DNA from: Colwellia sp. 39_35_sub15_T18
Lineage (GTDB): Bacteria; Pseudomonadota; Gammaproteobacteria; Enterobacterales; Alteromonadaceae
Length of the DNA: 64,000 bases
NCBI GenBank assembly: GCA_002162675.1
Contig: MAAE01000037.1
Coordinates: forward strand, 62,001 to 126,000
Direction: 5' to 3'
Part shown: positions 26,065-36,288 of the stretch, piece by piece
How positions within the stretch are numbered: the stretch's first letter is position 1
Layout of the letters: each line of letters starts with the position of its first letter
Notes under the pieces: generated by a model
The model's database searches: none
What the model was told of the DNA's origin: nothing
The model's input: the letters and a program-made list of their open reading frames with translations, nothing else
Program-made: the position numbers and the translations under genes

Positions 26065-26736
26065 TTATTTGGTCGGATAAAAGCGAGCAAGCTTTCCTTG
26101 CACATTAGTGAGTTTTTTTAATGCCGGGATTTGCTTTGCTAAAGAGGATTTAATTAGCTGTGGTCCCACAAAAACCTTCGTTAAACTACCTTGTTTGGTT
26201 TTAATAGGTTTAGTGAAAGCGGTATAACCATTTTTTTTGAGTTTAGCTAATAATTCTGCAACATTTTTTTTGTGCTTAAAGCTACCTAATTGAATAACCC
26301 ACGCTTCTTTGTTGACCGCTTTAGCCGGTTGAGCGCCTAGTATCGGCTTATTTATAGCTGATGTGCTTGCTGTCGATTTTTTTACTGTGTTACTTTCTAC
26401 AATAACTTTTGGCTTAGCCGCAGGTGTTACTTTGCTCTGTTGCCGTTTTTCTACATTAGTGTAGTTATTGCCATTGCTTGTTTTAGCTAAAGACTCATCG
26501 AGAGCTTGCTCATCAACAAGCTCAACCTGCTCTTTGAGCACTAATTTATCTTCAGGAAATGTCTTTTTGGTCATTTTACCGGTAAAAGCAGGGGCTGTTG
26601 GAATAGCTTCAAAGTCTGTTTGATTCGATTTTTTCTTGCCATCGAGTAAATCTGGCAAAAAGATAATAACAGCTGCGGCAATAATAATAGTACCTACAAG
26701 GCGGTTTTGAAACGGTGTAGACAAGTGAAACTCCAT
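26065..26736 (-). CDS. dedD: DedD-like SPOR-domain cell division protein
   Basis: 223 residues: a short cytoplasmic N-terminus, one membrane segment (LVGTIIIAAAVIIFLPDLLDGKK), a long Lys/Ser/Thr-rich periplasmic linker, then a C-terminal SPOR domain (AWVIQLGSFKHKKNVAELLAKLKKNGYTAF...KVFVGPQ). SPOR domains bind denuded septal glycan and bring the protein to the division site. Position between folC and cvpA matches E. coli dedD. Confidence 0.92.
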   Translation of the reverse strand: MEFHLSTPFQNRLVGTIIIAAAVIIFLPDLLDGKKKSNQTDFEAIPTAPAFTGKMTKKTFPEDKLVLKEQVELVDEQALDESLAKTSNGNNYTNVEKRQQSKVTPAAKPKVIVESNTVKKSTASTSAINKPILGAQPAKAVNKEAWVIQLGSFKHKKNVAELLAKLKKNGYTAFTKPIKTKQGSLTKVFVGPQLIKSSLAKQIPALKKLTNVQGKLARFYPTK

Positions 26737-26766
26737 ACTTTGGTCAAATAAACTAATATTTCCCGT

Positions 26767-28164
26767 CTAAATCAGCTGTTTTCTAATCTCAGCAACGGTA
26801 TAAAATGAGCCAAATACAAGTATTAAATCGGTCAATTTGGCTTCTTGATTAGCTATTTTAAATGCCTGAGTGACATTGTCAAAACAATTGATTGAATTAG
26901 TAACATGGCTAAGCGCTACTTTCATTGATTCAGCAGTTGCCGCTCTTGGTACATTCAGTGGTGCAATATACCAATCATCTATTTGTTCACTAAGGGATAG
27001 CAAAGTATTGGTAATGTCTTTGTCTGCTAGCATGGCGGTAACAGCAATAACTTTGGTATAGCCTTTTTGCTTTTTGAGTAGCTTGAGTTGTTTAGCTAAA
27101 TATTTGCCCGCATGGGGATTATGACCCACATCAAGCATAATATCGCAACGGTGCTTAAACATTTCTGTTCTACCGGCAACCTTAGTGTGCTCAATAAGTT
27201 TATTCACTTTATCAGTCGTTAACTTAATATTAAGCTGTTTTAATGCCATTAATGCTGTGGCAACATTATCACGTGGAATATGAGTAGCTTGAAGATTATT
27301 TAGGCAAAAAACGCTCTCTAGCGTGTTATTTTTATCACTACATTGCCATTGCCACAACACTTGTTTATTCGACGCCATAGTTTGCTCAGTAATAACTCGC
27401 TCAACCACAGTAAAGTCTTGCTCTCTAACTTTGATTTTAGCTAAGGCTCGCGGCTTATCCGCTTGAGATAGTGTTTGATTAACATCTTGGGCATGGTTTA
27501 CTACCGAGTGTGGCGGATTAATATCACCAATAATGATATTTTGATTAGCACGCATAATGCCCGCTTTTTCAAAGCCGATACTTTCACGGTTATTGCCTAG
27601 AAAAACTTGGTGATCAAGATCAATAGTGGTGATCACGGCAAGATCGGCGTCAATAATGTTGGTCGCATCTAAACGGCCACCTAAGCCAACTTCTAGAATA
27701 ATCACATTAGGCTTTAGCGCCATTAGCACCAAAAAAGCGGCTAAAGTAGTGAACTCGTAGTAGCTTAATGAAATTTCAGCCCTTGCTTGTTCTATTTTTT
27801 CGAAAGCATCAATAAATGCCTGATCATCAACATCCGTTCTATTTACCCGTAATCGCTCATTAAAACGGTCAATGTGAGGCGATGAATAAACGGCAACAGC
27901 TAGTCCGGTATTAGATACTTGCCCGTGACACTCAATTTCATTGAGTAAAGCATTTTCTAAAAAAGCACAAGTAGTGCCCTTGCCATTAGTACCAGCAACC
28001 GTAATCACAGTGGCAAAATTAAAGTCAATGGCTAAGCGTTCGGCAACCTGACCAACACGAGATAAGCCAAGTTCAATTTCAGTATTATGAATGGTTTCTA
28101 AATAACAAAGCCACTCGCTAAGGTTTTTACAACCTTTTGAGTGGCTTTTAAAATGTGGTGACAT
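26767..28164 (-). CDS. folC: Bifunctional dihydrofolate synthase / folylpolyglutamate synthase FolC
   Basis: Mur-ligase-like ATP-dependent enzyme that adds glutamate to dihydropteroate and extends folate glutamate tails. Motifs are VAGTNGKGTTCAFLE (P-loop), YSSPHIDRFNERLRVN, ILEVGLGGRLDATNII and DVGHNPHAGKYL. At 465 residues it is slightly longer than E. coli FolC, with an insert around residues 215-260. It lies 28 bp after accD and 30 bp before dedD, so the group is probably co-transcribed. Confidence 0.96.
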   Translation of the reverse strand: MSPHFKSHSKGCKNLSEWLCYLETIHNTEIELGLSRVGQVAERLAIDFNFATVITVAGTNGKGTTCAFLENALLNEIECHGQVSNTGLAVAVYSSPHIDRFNERLRVNRTDVDDQAFIDAFEKIEQARAEISLSYYEFTTLAAFLVLMALKPNVIILEVGLGGRLDATNIIDADLAVITTIDLDHQVFLGNNRESIGFEKAGIMRANQNIIIGDINPPHSVVNHAQDVNQTLSQADKPRALAKIKVREQDFTVVERVITEQTMASNKQVLWQWQCSDKNNTLESVFCLNNLQATHIPRDNVATALMALKQLNIKLTTDKVNKLIEHTKVAGRTEMFKHRCDIMLDVGHNPHAGKYLAKQLKLLKKQKGYTKVIAVTAMLADKDITNTLLSLSEQIDDWYIAPLNVPRAATAESMKVALSHVTNSINCFDNVTQAFKIANQEAKLTDLILVFGSFYTVAEIRKQLI

Positions 28165-28192
28165 TGAGTGCTCTAATTTATAATGACGATAT

Positions 28193-29059
28193 TCAATCAG
28201 CTTGAGAAAAAGGACTAACTTGTCCCATAAACTTAGCTAACATACGTGCTAAAGTTTCACGCATATTACGGCGGTCTACTATCATGTCAATAGCGCCTTT
28301 TTCCAGTAAAAATTCACTGCGCTGAAAACCTTCCGGTAGTTTTTCACGTACGGTTTGCTCGATGACCCTTGGGCCAGCAAAACCAATTAATGCTTTCGGC
28401 TCGGCAACATTAATATCACCTAGCATTGCTAGGCTGGCAGATACACCACCCATCGTTGGATCGGTTAACACTGACACATAAGGCAAGCCTTTTTCACTCA
28501 TTTTAGCTAACGCGGCACTGGTTTTTGCCATTTGCATTAGTGAAAACAAGGCCTCTTGCATACGAGCGCCACCGCTGGCAGAAAAACAGACAAAAGGTAA
28601 GTTGTGTTCAAGGCAATATTCAACACCGGCAACAAAACGAGCACCAACTACCGATGCCATTGAGCCACCTAAGAAAGCAAACTCAAATGCGGCAACAACA
28701 ACTGGCATGCCATGTAATTCACCCTTCATTACGACTAAGGCATCTTTTTCACCGGTATTTTTTTGCGCGGCACTTAATCTGTCTTTATAACGTTTTGAGT
28801 CTTTAAATTTTAATATATCTTGGGCTTCAAACTCTTCACCAAGTTCTACACGGTTATCTTGATCAAGAAAGCTATCAATTCTCTTACGTGCACTAATGCG
28901 CATGTGGTGATCACATTTTGGACAGACAGAAATTTGTCTGTCTAACTCAACTTTGTAGAGTACCGCATTACATGAAGAACATTTACTCCAAACACCTTCG
29001 GGAATATTGCGTTTTTGGGTAGATTTTGCTTTCGGGAGAATTTTTTCAATCCAGCTCAT
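28193..29059 (-). CDS. accD: Acetyl-CoA carboxylase carboxyltransferase subunit beta
   Basis: Beta half of the carboxyltransferase that makes malonyl-CoA for fatty acid synthesis. An N-terminal zinc ribbon is visible (CSSC near residue 27-30 and CPKC near 46-49). The crotonase-like core has [41 protein letters not shown] and [11 protein letters not shown]. At 288 residues it is normal in length. It lies between truA and folC, as in E. coli apart from the missing dedA. Confidence 0.97.
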   Translation of the reverse strand: MSWIEKILPKAKSTQKRNIPEGVWSKCSSCNAVLYKVELDRQISVCPKCDHHMRISARKRIDSFLDQDNRVELGEEFEAQDILKFKDSKRYKDRLSAAQKNTGEKDALVVMKGELHGMPVVVAAFEFAFLGGSMASVVGARFVAGVEYCLEHNLPFVCFSASGGARMQEALFSLMQMAKTSAALAKMSEKGLPYVSVLTDPTMGGVSASLAMLGDINVAEPKALIGFAGPRVIEQTVREKLPEGFQRSEFLLEKGAIDMIVDRRNMRETLARMLAKFMGQVSPFSQAD

Positions 29060-29232
29060 AATTTTATTTTTGCCTATTGCAACGAATATAAATCAACTTT
29101 TTGCTGAAAAAGGCTAGCAAAAGGTCAAATAGAATGTGATAACAAATATAACCGTGAATTAGAACACACTTTAGCCTATGTTTTATATAAAAAACTGGTC
29201 TGTTTTGTTACTATTCATGACCTGTTATGCAA

Positions 29233-30015
29233 CTAATTCAAAAAAAGTGGCCCAAAAGGTCTTTTAGGTAAGGCAAAGTGTTCAGGATAATCAACCTCAA
29301 CAAAGTACAAACCTTCTGGTGGCGCTGTAACACCCGCTAAACAACGGTTTTTCAATTCAAGTACTTCTTTCATCCAATCAATACTTTCTTGCGACTGACC
29401 AACGCGCATTAAGCTGCCCACCACATTACGCACCATGTGATGTAAAAAAGCATTAGCTTTAATATCAACAATAATATATTCACCTTGACGACTAACATGA
29501 CAATGTTTAATAGTTCGAGTAGGTGAATGCGATTGACAATGTACCGTACGAAACGAGGTGAAGTCATGTTGGCCAACAAGATGCTGAGCCCCTTGATGCA
29601 TTAGCTTTTCATCCAGTGGATAATGAAAATGACTAATACCATAACTTAAAATAGCTGAGCGCAACCTGTTATTGTAAATAATATAACGGTAGCGTCTAGC
29701 CGTTGCGCTAAAACGAGCATGAAACTCTTCACTTACTGCCTTAACCCAAGTAACCGCTATATCACTAGGTAAGTGAGTATTTACACCTAATGTCCAAGCA
29801 ACGTCTTTTCGTATGCTATTGGTGTCGAAATGCACCACTTGGTTAGTTGCATTGACTCCAGTATCGGTACGACCGGCACAGATGACTTCAATCGGCTCAT
29901 TAGCAATTTTTGACAAAGCACGCTCTAATGATTGTTGAACACTAACCACGCTTTTTTGTCGCTGCCAACCACAGTAATTTTTGCCATCGTATTCGATGCC
30001 TAAAGCATAACGCAT
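29233..30015 (-). CDS. truA: tRNA pseudouridine(38-40) synthase TruA
   Basis: Modifies uridines 38, 39 and 40 of the anticodon stem-loop of many tRNAs. The catalytic Asp is in [19 protein letters not shown] near residue 52. Other family segments are [20 protein letters not shown] at the start and [15 protein letters not shown] near 200. At 260 residues it is normal. It lies between fimV and accD. Confidence 0.97.
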   Translation of the reverse strand: MRYALGIEYDGKNYCGWQRQKSVVSVQQSLERALSKIANEPIEVICAGRTDTGVNATNQVVHFDTNSIRKDVAWTLGVNTHLPSDIAVTWVKAVSEEFHARFSATARRYRYIIYNNRLRSAILSYGISHFHYPLDEKLMHQGAQHLVGQHDFTSFRTVHCQSHSPTRTIKHCHVSRQGEYIIVDIKANAFLHHMVRNVVGSLMRVGQSQESIDWMKEVLELKNRCLAGVTAPPEGLYFVEVDYPEHFALPKRPFGPLFLN

Positions 30016-30115
30016 GCAAACCTCTTAATATGCTACTTTGTTATACCAATTAGCATAAACATTTAAAGTGGCGCATTATCTATTATTTTACTTTGCTATG
30101 CCAACAAAATGGCTA

Positions 30116-33100
30116 TTACAAATTATCTAATAAGTCCTGAGCTTCGAGTTGTTGTTGGTTATTACCCTGTTTGATAATTTCTTGCAAAATAACCTGTGCG
30201 TTATCTTGATCGCCAATTTCTACATAGACTTTAGCCAAATCAAGCTTAGCAGCCATACCGTTTTCATCATCATCAACATCAATGGGGTTCACATCATCAG
30301 TAAACTCTGGATACTCATTTAAACCAACATCAATATTAGCTTCATTGTAGGGTTCATCTAAGGTTTTTTCGTCTAAACTTGCTGACAATAAAGAGTCGAC
30401 AGAAACAAAGTCTTGTTCCTTATCATCACTATCTTCAGCATCAACAGCGCCTAAACCGCTATTAGGATCATCAAAATCATCTAATGAAATCGGGGAGTCA
30501 AAGTCATCACTTTGATTAAAGTCAGCGGGTTGATTAGTGACACTTGATTCTTCTTCAATGTTAGCTAATAACTCATCAAATTCTAAGTTGTCTAACTCTT
30601 GAATATCATTTATTTCTGTCGCTTCTGAAATAGTATGGTCATTACTTTCATCACTATCGTTCAGTAAATCAGCCAAGACATTTTGATCAGAAAAATCAGG
30701 GGTTAGCTCAATAGTTTGCTCAGCAGCTTTATCATTTAATAATTCAGCAAGCGTCTCTTCATCAAATGCACCCGATTGCTCATCGGCTAAATCATCACCA
30801 ATATCAAGTGGCTCTTCTTGAGCTGATTGTGATAATTTTTCTTTTGCACTTTCATTTTCAACATCAGCAATAAGTGCGTCAATATCAAACTCTTCCTCTG
30901 CAGTTTCCTCACTAGCTATATCATCCTCTTCAGCAATAACAGCATTGTTATCTGCAGCGTCATTGATAATATCACTAAAGTCCACGGCTAAAAGTGGCGC
31001 AACATACTCTTCCGTCAAGTTTTCTATTTTTGCTTTATTTACGTTTTCTTCATCGGTAGCAATATTATCTGCTGCTTGCTCAGTTTCTGCAACAGCCATT
31101 GAGTCAGGTATGTCATCCGTTGCTGCTGAATCGATACTTTCGTTGGTTGTAGATTCACCTGTGCCCATTGATTCAAGTAAAGCATCAATGTCATCGGGAT
31201 CGGTGATTTCGGCTTGTCCATTTTCGCTGTCAGCGTCTGGTTCTTTTTCTGCCGAAGGTTTTTCATCCGCTGATGGCTCTTCAATAGCCATTGCATCAAG
31301 TAAAGCATCGATATCATCGGGATCGGTGATTTCTGCTTGTCCATCGTCGCTTTCAGCGTCTGGTTCTTTCTCTGCTGAAGGCTCTTCAATATCTAAGGAA
31401 TCAAGTAAGGCGTCAATATCATCGGGATCGGTGATTTCTGCTTGTCCATCGTCGCTTTCAGCGTCTGGCTCTTTCTGTGCTGAGGGCTCTTCAATATCTA
31501 AGGAATCAAGTAAGGCGTCAATATCATCGGGATCGGTGATTTCTGCTTGCCCGTCGTCGCTTTCAGCGTCTGGTTTTTCATCCGCCGAAGGCTCGTCAAC
31601 AGCCATTGAATCAAGTAAGGCGTCAATGTCATCGGGATCGGTAATTTCGGCTTGCGCTTCTTCGCTTTCAGCGTCTGGTTCTTTCTCTGCCGAAGGCTTT
31701 TCATCTGCCGAAGGCTCGTCAACAGCCATTGAATCAAGTAAGGCGTCAATGTCATCGGGATCGGTGATTTCGGCTTGTCCATCGTCGCTTTCAGCGTCTG
31801 GTTTTTCATCCGCCGAAGGCTCTTTCTCTGCCGAAGGCTCTTCAATATCCATTGAGTCAAGTAAGGCGTCAATATCATCGGGATCGGTGATTTCGGCTTG
31901 TCCATCGTCGCTTTCAGCGTCTGGTTTTTCATCCGCCGATGGCTCTTTCTCTGCCGAAGGCTCTTCAATATCCATTGAGTCAAGTAAGGCGTCAATATCA
32001 TCGGGATCGGTGATTTCGGCTTGTCCATCGTCGCTTTCAGTATCGGTCTCAGTTGATAATTCTTCTTCAATAATTTCTGCAGGTTCACCATCAACATCAG
32101 CTAAAACATCATCAATATTAATTTCTTCTTCTGCTGAAGGCTCTGTTTCTGCTGAAGGCTCTGTTTCTGCTGAAGGCTCTTCAACAGAAAGCTCTTCATC
32201 AAGGCTTCCTAATAAATCATCAAGATCATTTTGATCAAGCTGATTATCTTCAAGCGCTTCTTCTTCTGCCTCTTTTTCTTCTGAAAGAGCTTCATCTTCA
32301 ACTTCAGGCTTGTCTAATAAAGAATCTAAATCACTTTGATCTAACTCATCATTAGCTTTTTCTTCAAGATCACTGTCATCATCGAGTAAGATATCCTCCA
32401 AATCATCAAGATCGTCTAACTCATCATTGTCGTCATCATCTAAATGGATAGCATCATCTTCAGCAGCACTGTCGTCTGTTTCCAGTAATTCAACCGATAA
32501 GTCATCATCAAGTGAGAGTTCATCGTCTAACGACAACTCGTCATCAAGCGATAAGTCATCGGCGATATCTGTTTCTTCAAGCTCATTTTCTGTTATTTTT
32601 TCAGGCTCTTTTTTAGATTTTTTTGCTGGTTTTTCTTTTGTTGACGCTGGTTCAGCTTTTCGGCGTTTAAAAATCAGCGCCACAACAATAAGAATGAGAA
32701 TAGCAGGCAATGTCGCCATCAAAACAATAAACCATAAGCTTGAAAAAATATTACCCTTTTCTAGTTCCGCTTGCTGCTTCTCTAATAATAACTCTTGCTC
32801 TCGTGCCTGTGCTTTGGCCAGTAACGCTTGCTGCAAGGTGATCATATCGTTCATTTGCAGTTTAATTTCTTTGCTTTTTGCCACCTCTTTTTGCATGGTG
32901 TTGAGTTGATTATTAAATGTCGATAAACGTTGGCGTAGCGCTTCATTTTCTTTCAATATCGCTTGTAAACCATCAATAGAGTCTAAAACATCATTTTGTA
33001 TACTTTCTAATCGCTGCTGTTGCTCTGTGTCTATTTTTTGTAGTTGATTGTTAATTTCAACTTTAACCGTGTCTAAGTCTTTTTTATTAGCAACAGGCTC

Positions 33101-33559
33101 TTCGGGCTTACTAACCACTTTTTTAGCCGCTACGGGTTGCTTCTTTTGCCAGGTTTTGTCATCTCGACCTGATTTTTGCTGTGCCACGGCAGAGTTAACC
33201 GCCATCATTTGGTTAAATGACGGAATTTTTAAATATTGACCTTCAACTAAATGGTTAAAGTTGCTGCCCGCAAATGCTTGAGGATTGGCTTGATATAATG
33301 CCTGCATCACTTGGTACACAGTTAAGCGGTTATCAGGCCTGACTGTGAGCGCTATTTTCCATAGCGTATCTCTTTTAGTAATAGGGCCGTATCTATCATA
33401 AGGAAAAACATCACTGCTTTTAGGGCCGCGCATCCGAATACCGCGCTCTTCTTCTGCTCCTATTCCCTGTGAAAAAACAGGTAAACTAACAGAAAGAGTA
33501 CTCACGGTGAGTATGCTAAGAACAACCTGCCATAGGCACAGGCGTAATAATTTTTGCAT
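30116..33559 (-). CDS. fimV: FimV-like pilus/polarity hub protein with a tandem-repeat acidic region
   Basis: ATG 33559 (MQKLLRLCLWQVV, a signal peptide) is preferred because AGGAAAG lies before it; ATG 33589 adds ten residues. A periplasmic LysM domain lies near residues 65-115 (DTLWKIALTVRPDNR...YLKIPS), then a coiled coil near 180-270 and one membrane segment (SLWFIVLMATLPAILILIVV). A very acidic cytoplasmic region includes eight near-identical copies of ITDPDDIDALL in 32-43-residue units. The C-terminus has the FimV TPR-like end (MAAKLDLAKVYVEIGDQDNAQVILQEIIKQG). In Pseudomonas FimV supports type IV pilus function and cAMP signalling; in Vibrio and Shewanella the homologue marks the cell pole. 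Confidence 0.93.
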   Translation of the reverse strand: MQKLLRLCLWQVVLSILTVSTLSVSLPVFSQGIGAEEERGIRMRGPKSSDVFPYDRYGPITKRDTLWKIALTVRPDNRLTVYQVMQALYQANPQAFAGSNFNHLVEGQYLKIPSFNQMMAVNSAVAQQKSGRDDKTWQKKQPVAAKKVVSKPEEPVANKKDLDTVKVEINNQLQKIDTEQQQRLESIQNDVLDSIDGLQAILKENEALRQRLSTFNNQLNTMQKEVAKSKEIKLQMNDMITLQQALLAKAQAREQELLLEKQQAELEKGNIFSSLWFIVLMATLPAILILIVVALIFKRRKAEPASTKEKPAKKSKKEPEKITENELEETDIADDLSLDDELSLDDELSLDDDLSVELLETDDSAAEDDAIHLDDDDNDELDDLDDLEDILLDDDSDLEEKANDELDQSDLDSLLDKPEVEDEALSEEKEAEEEALEDNQLDQNDLDDLLGSLDEELSVEEPSAETEPSAETEPSAEEEINIDDVLADVDGEPAEIIEEELSTETDTESDDGQAEITDPDDIDALLDSMDIEEPSAEKEPSADEKPDAESDDGQAEITDPDDIDALLDSMDIEEPSAEKEPSADEKPDAESDDGQAEITDPDDIDALLDSMAVDEPSADEKPSAEKEPDAESEEAQAEITDPDDIDALLDSMAVDEPSADEKPDAESDDGQAEITDPDDIDALLDSLDIEEPSAQKEPDAESDDGQAEITDPDDIDALLDSLDIEEPSAEKEPDAESDDGQAEITDPDDIDALLDAMAIEEPSADEKPSAEKEPDADSENGQAEITDPDDIDALLESMGTGESTTNESIDSAATDDIPDSMAVAETEQAADNIATDEENVNKAKIENLTEEYVAPLLAVDFSDIINDAADNNAVIAEEDDIASEETAEEEFDIDALIADVENESAKEKLSQSAQEEPLDIGDDLADEQSGAFDEETLAELLNDKAAEQTIELTPDFSDQNVLADLLNDSDESNDHTISEATEINDIQELDNLEFDELLANIEEESSVTNQPADFNQSDDFDSPISLDDFDDPNSGLGAVDAEDSDDKEQDFVSVDSLLSASLDEKTLDEPYNEANIDVGLNEYPEFTDDVNPIDVDDDENGMAAKLDLAKVYVEIGDQDNAQVILQEIIKQGNNQQQLEAQDLLDNL
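31130..32060. repeat. Tandem coding repeats inside fimV
   Basis: Eight copies of a unit encoding the core AEITDPDDIDALL are arranged in tandem. Copies vary in length by insertion of PSAEK/PSADEK blocks, so DNA units are roughly 100-130 bp. Long stretches are identical between neighbours, for example the ATCATCGGGATCGGTGATTT core. This is the signature of recent unequal recombination, and copy number is likely to differ among strains. The same repeats keep unrelated frames open on both strands, but those frames are artefacts. Confidence 0.9.
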
Positions 33560-33812
33560 CGAGACTTTCCTAGTTATTATTTTTTTCAAAAATGAGTTAT
33601 TACCAATCTCACCAATGAGGTGATCATTTCTACGGGTTAGAATAGATCAGCTAATTAATGAAACGGGCATAATGTCAACACATTGACATTATCAGACACA
33701 AAAAAAACAAAGCAAAATTCATTCCATCAATAATAGATGCAATAACTGTATCTCATTAGATAATATCAAATTCAGTCATAAATACTTAATGTTTTTTGAT
33801 CAATAAAACAAA

Positions 33813-33856
33813 AAAGCTCGCCGTTAACATTATCTATAATGTTAACGGCGAGCTTT
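33813..33856 (-). terminator. Terminator after asd
   Basis: A perfect 20-bp inverted repeat (33813-33832 with 33837-33856, loop TCTA) lies 37 bp after the asd stop. On the minus strand the stem ends in GAGCTTTTTTG, a clear intrinsic terminator. The rest of the 33590-33893 gap is AT-rich leader of fimV in which no further feature was recognised. Confidence 0.92.
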
Positions 33857-33893
33857 AAATATTCTTTAACTTTTATAAAGTTAGACTAATTAC

Positions 33894-34913
33894 TTAGCTT
33901 AAGTGATCTTTTACTAATAACTCAGCTATTTGAACACTATTCGTTGCAGCACCTTTGCGAACATTATCAGCAACAATCCACATATTAATACCACAGTTAT
34001 GGCTAATATCTTCACGGATACGGCCAACATAGGTGTCGTCTTTGCCGCTAGCATCACTAATTTGTGTCGGAAAGTCTTCATCATTATGACAAACAACTAA
34101 ACCCGGTGCCTTTGCTAACAATTCTTTAACTTCTTCTGCTGAAATAGGTGAGCTGGTTTCAATATGCAGTGCTTCACCATGACCAAAAAATACCGGCACA
34201 CGAACCGCAGTAGGGTTAACGAGTACGTTATCATCAGCTAAAATTTTCTTAGTTTCCCACACCATTTTCATTTCTTCTTTGGTGTAACCATTGTCAAGAA
34301 AGACATCAATTTGTGGAATAACATTAAAAGCGATTTGACGAGAGAAGTTTTTTGTTTCTACAGGCTTACCACTTAATAAGTCAGCCGTTTGCTTTGCTAA
34401 CTCATCCATAGCAGCTTTGCCGCCACCAGAAACCGATTGGTAAGTACTAACGTTAACACGACTAATACCAACGGCATCATAAATTGGTTTTAATGCCACC
34501 ATCATTTGAATGGTTGAGCAATTTGGGTTAGCGATAATATTGCGATTACGATATTCAGCTAATGCTTCTGGGTTTACTTCAGGCACGACTAATGGAATAT
34601 CATCGTCGTAACGAAATTCAGAGGTATTATCAATAACAATACAACCCGCATCACCAGCAAGAGGTGCATATTTAGCTGATGTTGCGCCACCTGCTGAAAA
34701 GAAGCCAATTTGCGCTTGGCTCCAATCAAAATGATCCGCATCAAGCACTTCAATGCTTTCGCCATTAAATTCAATAAATTCACCAGCTGAGCGAGCACTT
34801 GCTAGCGGGTAAAGTTTATTGATAGGGAAATCTCTTTGTTCTAAAATTTCCATGATGGTTTTGCCAACCAAACCTGTTGCGCCAAGTACGCATACATCAA
34901 ATTTCTGTGCCAT
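33894..34913 (-). CDS. asd: Aspartate-semialdehyde dehydrogenase (Usg-like subgroup)
   Basis: Reduces aspartyl phosphate to the semialdehyde on the way to lysine, threonine, methionine and diaminopimelate. Nucleotide-binding motif VLGATGLVGKTIMEIL lies at the N-terminus. The catalytic Cys is in IIANPNCSTIQMMVAL, with YQSVSGGGKAAMDEL and VPVFFGHGEALHIE following. At 339 residues it belongs to the short Asd2 type found in Vibrio and Pseudomonas. E. coli Usg in the same place (after pdxB) lacks the catalytic Cys, but here the Cys is present, so an active enzyme is expected. Confidence 0.93.
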   Translation of the reverse strand: MAQKFDVCVLGATGLVGKTIMEILEQRDFPINKLYPLASARSAGEFIEFNGESIEVLDADHFDWSQAQIGFFSAGGATSAKYAPLAGDAGCIVIDNTSEFRYDDDIPLVVPEVNPEALAEYRNRNIIANPNCSTIQMMVALKPIYDAVGISRVNVSTYQSVSGGGKAAMDELAKQTADLLSGKPVETKNFSRQIAFNVIPQIDVFLDNGYTKEEMKMVWETKKILADDNVLVNPTAVRVPVFFGHGEALHIETSSPISAEEVKELLAKAPGLVVCHNDEDFPTQISDASGKDDTYVGRIREDISHNCGINMWIVADNVRKGAATNSVQIAELLVKDHLS

Positions 34914-34944
34914 GATCCTCTCTCTATTAGTTGGGCTTATGCTC

Positions 34945-36078
34945 TCATTGAGCTGTTTTAAAACCTAAACGATGTGGCACATCGCTATAGGCATTGGATG
35001 ATAAGGTAACAGTAACGGACGAAAACTCTCGACGAACTGGATAGTTCTTTCTTAAGGAGTCAAACCCTTCACTGACTAATTGCTGTCTGAAAATTCCATC
35101 ATCACGTCTAACATCATAAACTATTTTCACCAGTTTATTGACTAGGCTTAGATCTATTTTTTCATTAATGGTTATCGCAGAAATACTCGCTTTAGGCAGC
35201 AAGTGCGTTAATTGCAATGAAGGCAGTTTACCTAATTCTTGACATAGTGCCTGATAAAGCATTTCTGTACCACGAGCTTTTCCTTCTAAGCTATAACCAG
35301 CAATATGTGCGGTCGCTATGTCGGTATAGTCAATTAAAGGCGTTAAGACCTCGGGTTCGCCTTCCCAAACATCAAGCACAACCTTTAAACCATGACCTTG
35401 TTGTTTTAATGCTAACAAGGCTTTGTTATCAATAACTTCACCACGACAGGCACTGATGAGTATTTGTTTATCACTTAATTGACTTAATCGCTCAGCATTG
35501 AGTAAGTGATATGTGGCATGTTTACCTGTGGTCGTTTTAGGTACATGCAGTGAAATCACATCACATTTAAGCACTTCATCTAAAGAAACAAACGCTCTGT
35601 GATCATGATCACTTTGCTCAAGCAGCGGATCACAAATTTTATGAGTAATGCCTAACGCCATTAACTTTTCACTTAAACGTGTACCCGTATTACCCCCGCC
35701 AACAATGCCAACGCTAAGTTTAGGTAAATCAAGCAGATAGCGCTCAGCTAAAACCACCATGCTACTTAACACATATTCAGCGACCGAAATAGCATTACAA
35801 CCAGAGGCAGAATGAAAAGCAACATTACGCTTAGCAAGATAGTGTTGATCAATATGATCCATGCCAATGGTTGCCGTGCCAACAAAACAAAGCTTGTTGT
35901 TTTTTGCTAATAAAGCTTCATTCACCTGAGTAATTGACCGTACTAACAGCACGTCAGCATCACTAACTTGCAGGGCCGTTAAATCACGCCCTGAAAAAGG
36001 TATAAGCGCATCTGCCGTACAAAACTCACTAAAAAACTCTTTAGCGTAGGGCATATTTTCATCAAAAAGTATTTTCAT
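34945..36078 (-). CDS. pdxB: Erythronate-4-phosphate dehydrogenase PdxB
   Basis: NAD-dependent 2-hydroxyacid dehydrogenase of the DXP-dependent vitamin B6 pathway. Motifs are VRSITQVNEALL, VGTATIGMDHID, the Rossmann GIVGGGNTGTRLSEKL, SACRGEVIDNKALL and HIAGYSLEGKARGTEM. At 377 residues it includes the PdxB-specific C-terminal dimerisation domain. It is 31 bp before asd and 210 bp after fabB; the latter gap contains the fabB terminator. Confidence 0.95.
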   Translation of the reverse strand: MKILFDENMPYAKEFFSEFCTADALIPFSGRDLTALQVSDADVLLVRSITQVNEALLAKNNKLCFVGTATIGMDHIDQHYLAKRNVAFHSASGCNAISVAEYVLSSMVVLAERYLLDLPKLSVGIVGGGNTGTRLSEKLMALGITHKICDPLLEQSDHDHRAFVSLDEVLKCDVISLHVPKTTTGKHATYHLLNAERLSQLSDKQILISACRGEVIDNKALLALKQQGHGLKVVLDVWEGEPEVLTPLIDYTDIATAHIAGYSLEGKARGTEMLYQALCQELGKLPSLQLTHLLPKASISAITINEKIDLSLVNKLVKIVYDVRRDDGIFRQQLVSEGFDSLRKNYPVRREFSSVTVTLSSNAYSDVPHRLGFKTAQ

Positions 36079-36203
36079 TTAAGTGAGGAATAACTCTAAA
36101 ATTTAATAGCGTGATTATAGAATAATTTATACCTGAACCGCTAGAAAAAAGTCATTCTTTGACATCCTGTCACCATGACATACCGTATTTCCTATATATA
36201 CAT

Positions 36204-36240
36204 AAAAGCCACAGCAAGTAAAATACTTACTGTGGCTTTT
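36204..36240 (-). terminator. Terminator after fabB
   Basis: A 17-bp inverted repeat with one mismatch (AAAAGCCACAG... with ...CTGTGGCTTTT; 36204-36220 with 36224-36240) lies 49 bp beyond the fabB stop, before pdxB. A REP-like remnant (CGGGGATAAACTCCCTTCTACA) lies between it and the gene at about 36266-36287. Confidence 0.85.
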
Positions 36241-36288
36241 GAGCTTATTTAAATATAGAAAAACCGGGGATAAACTCCCTTCTACAAC

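Noticed and set aside
30945-32234. 429-codon open frame on the plus strand opposite fimV
   Set aside because: It is the reverse of the acidic repeat region, very Ser/Ala-rich with no folds or start signals, and is explained by the codon pattern of the repeats.
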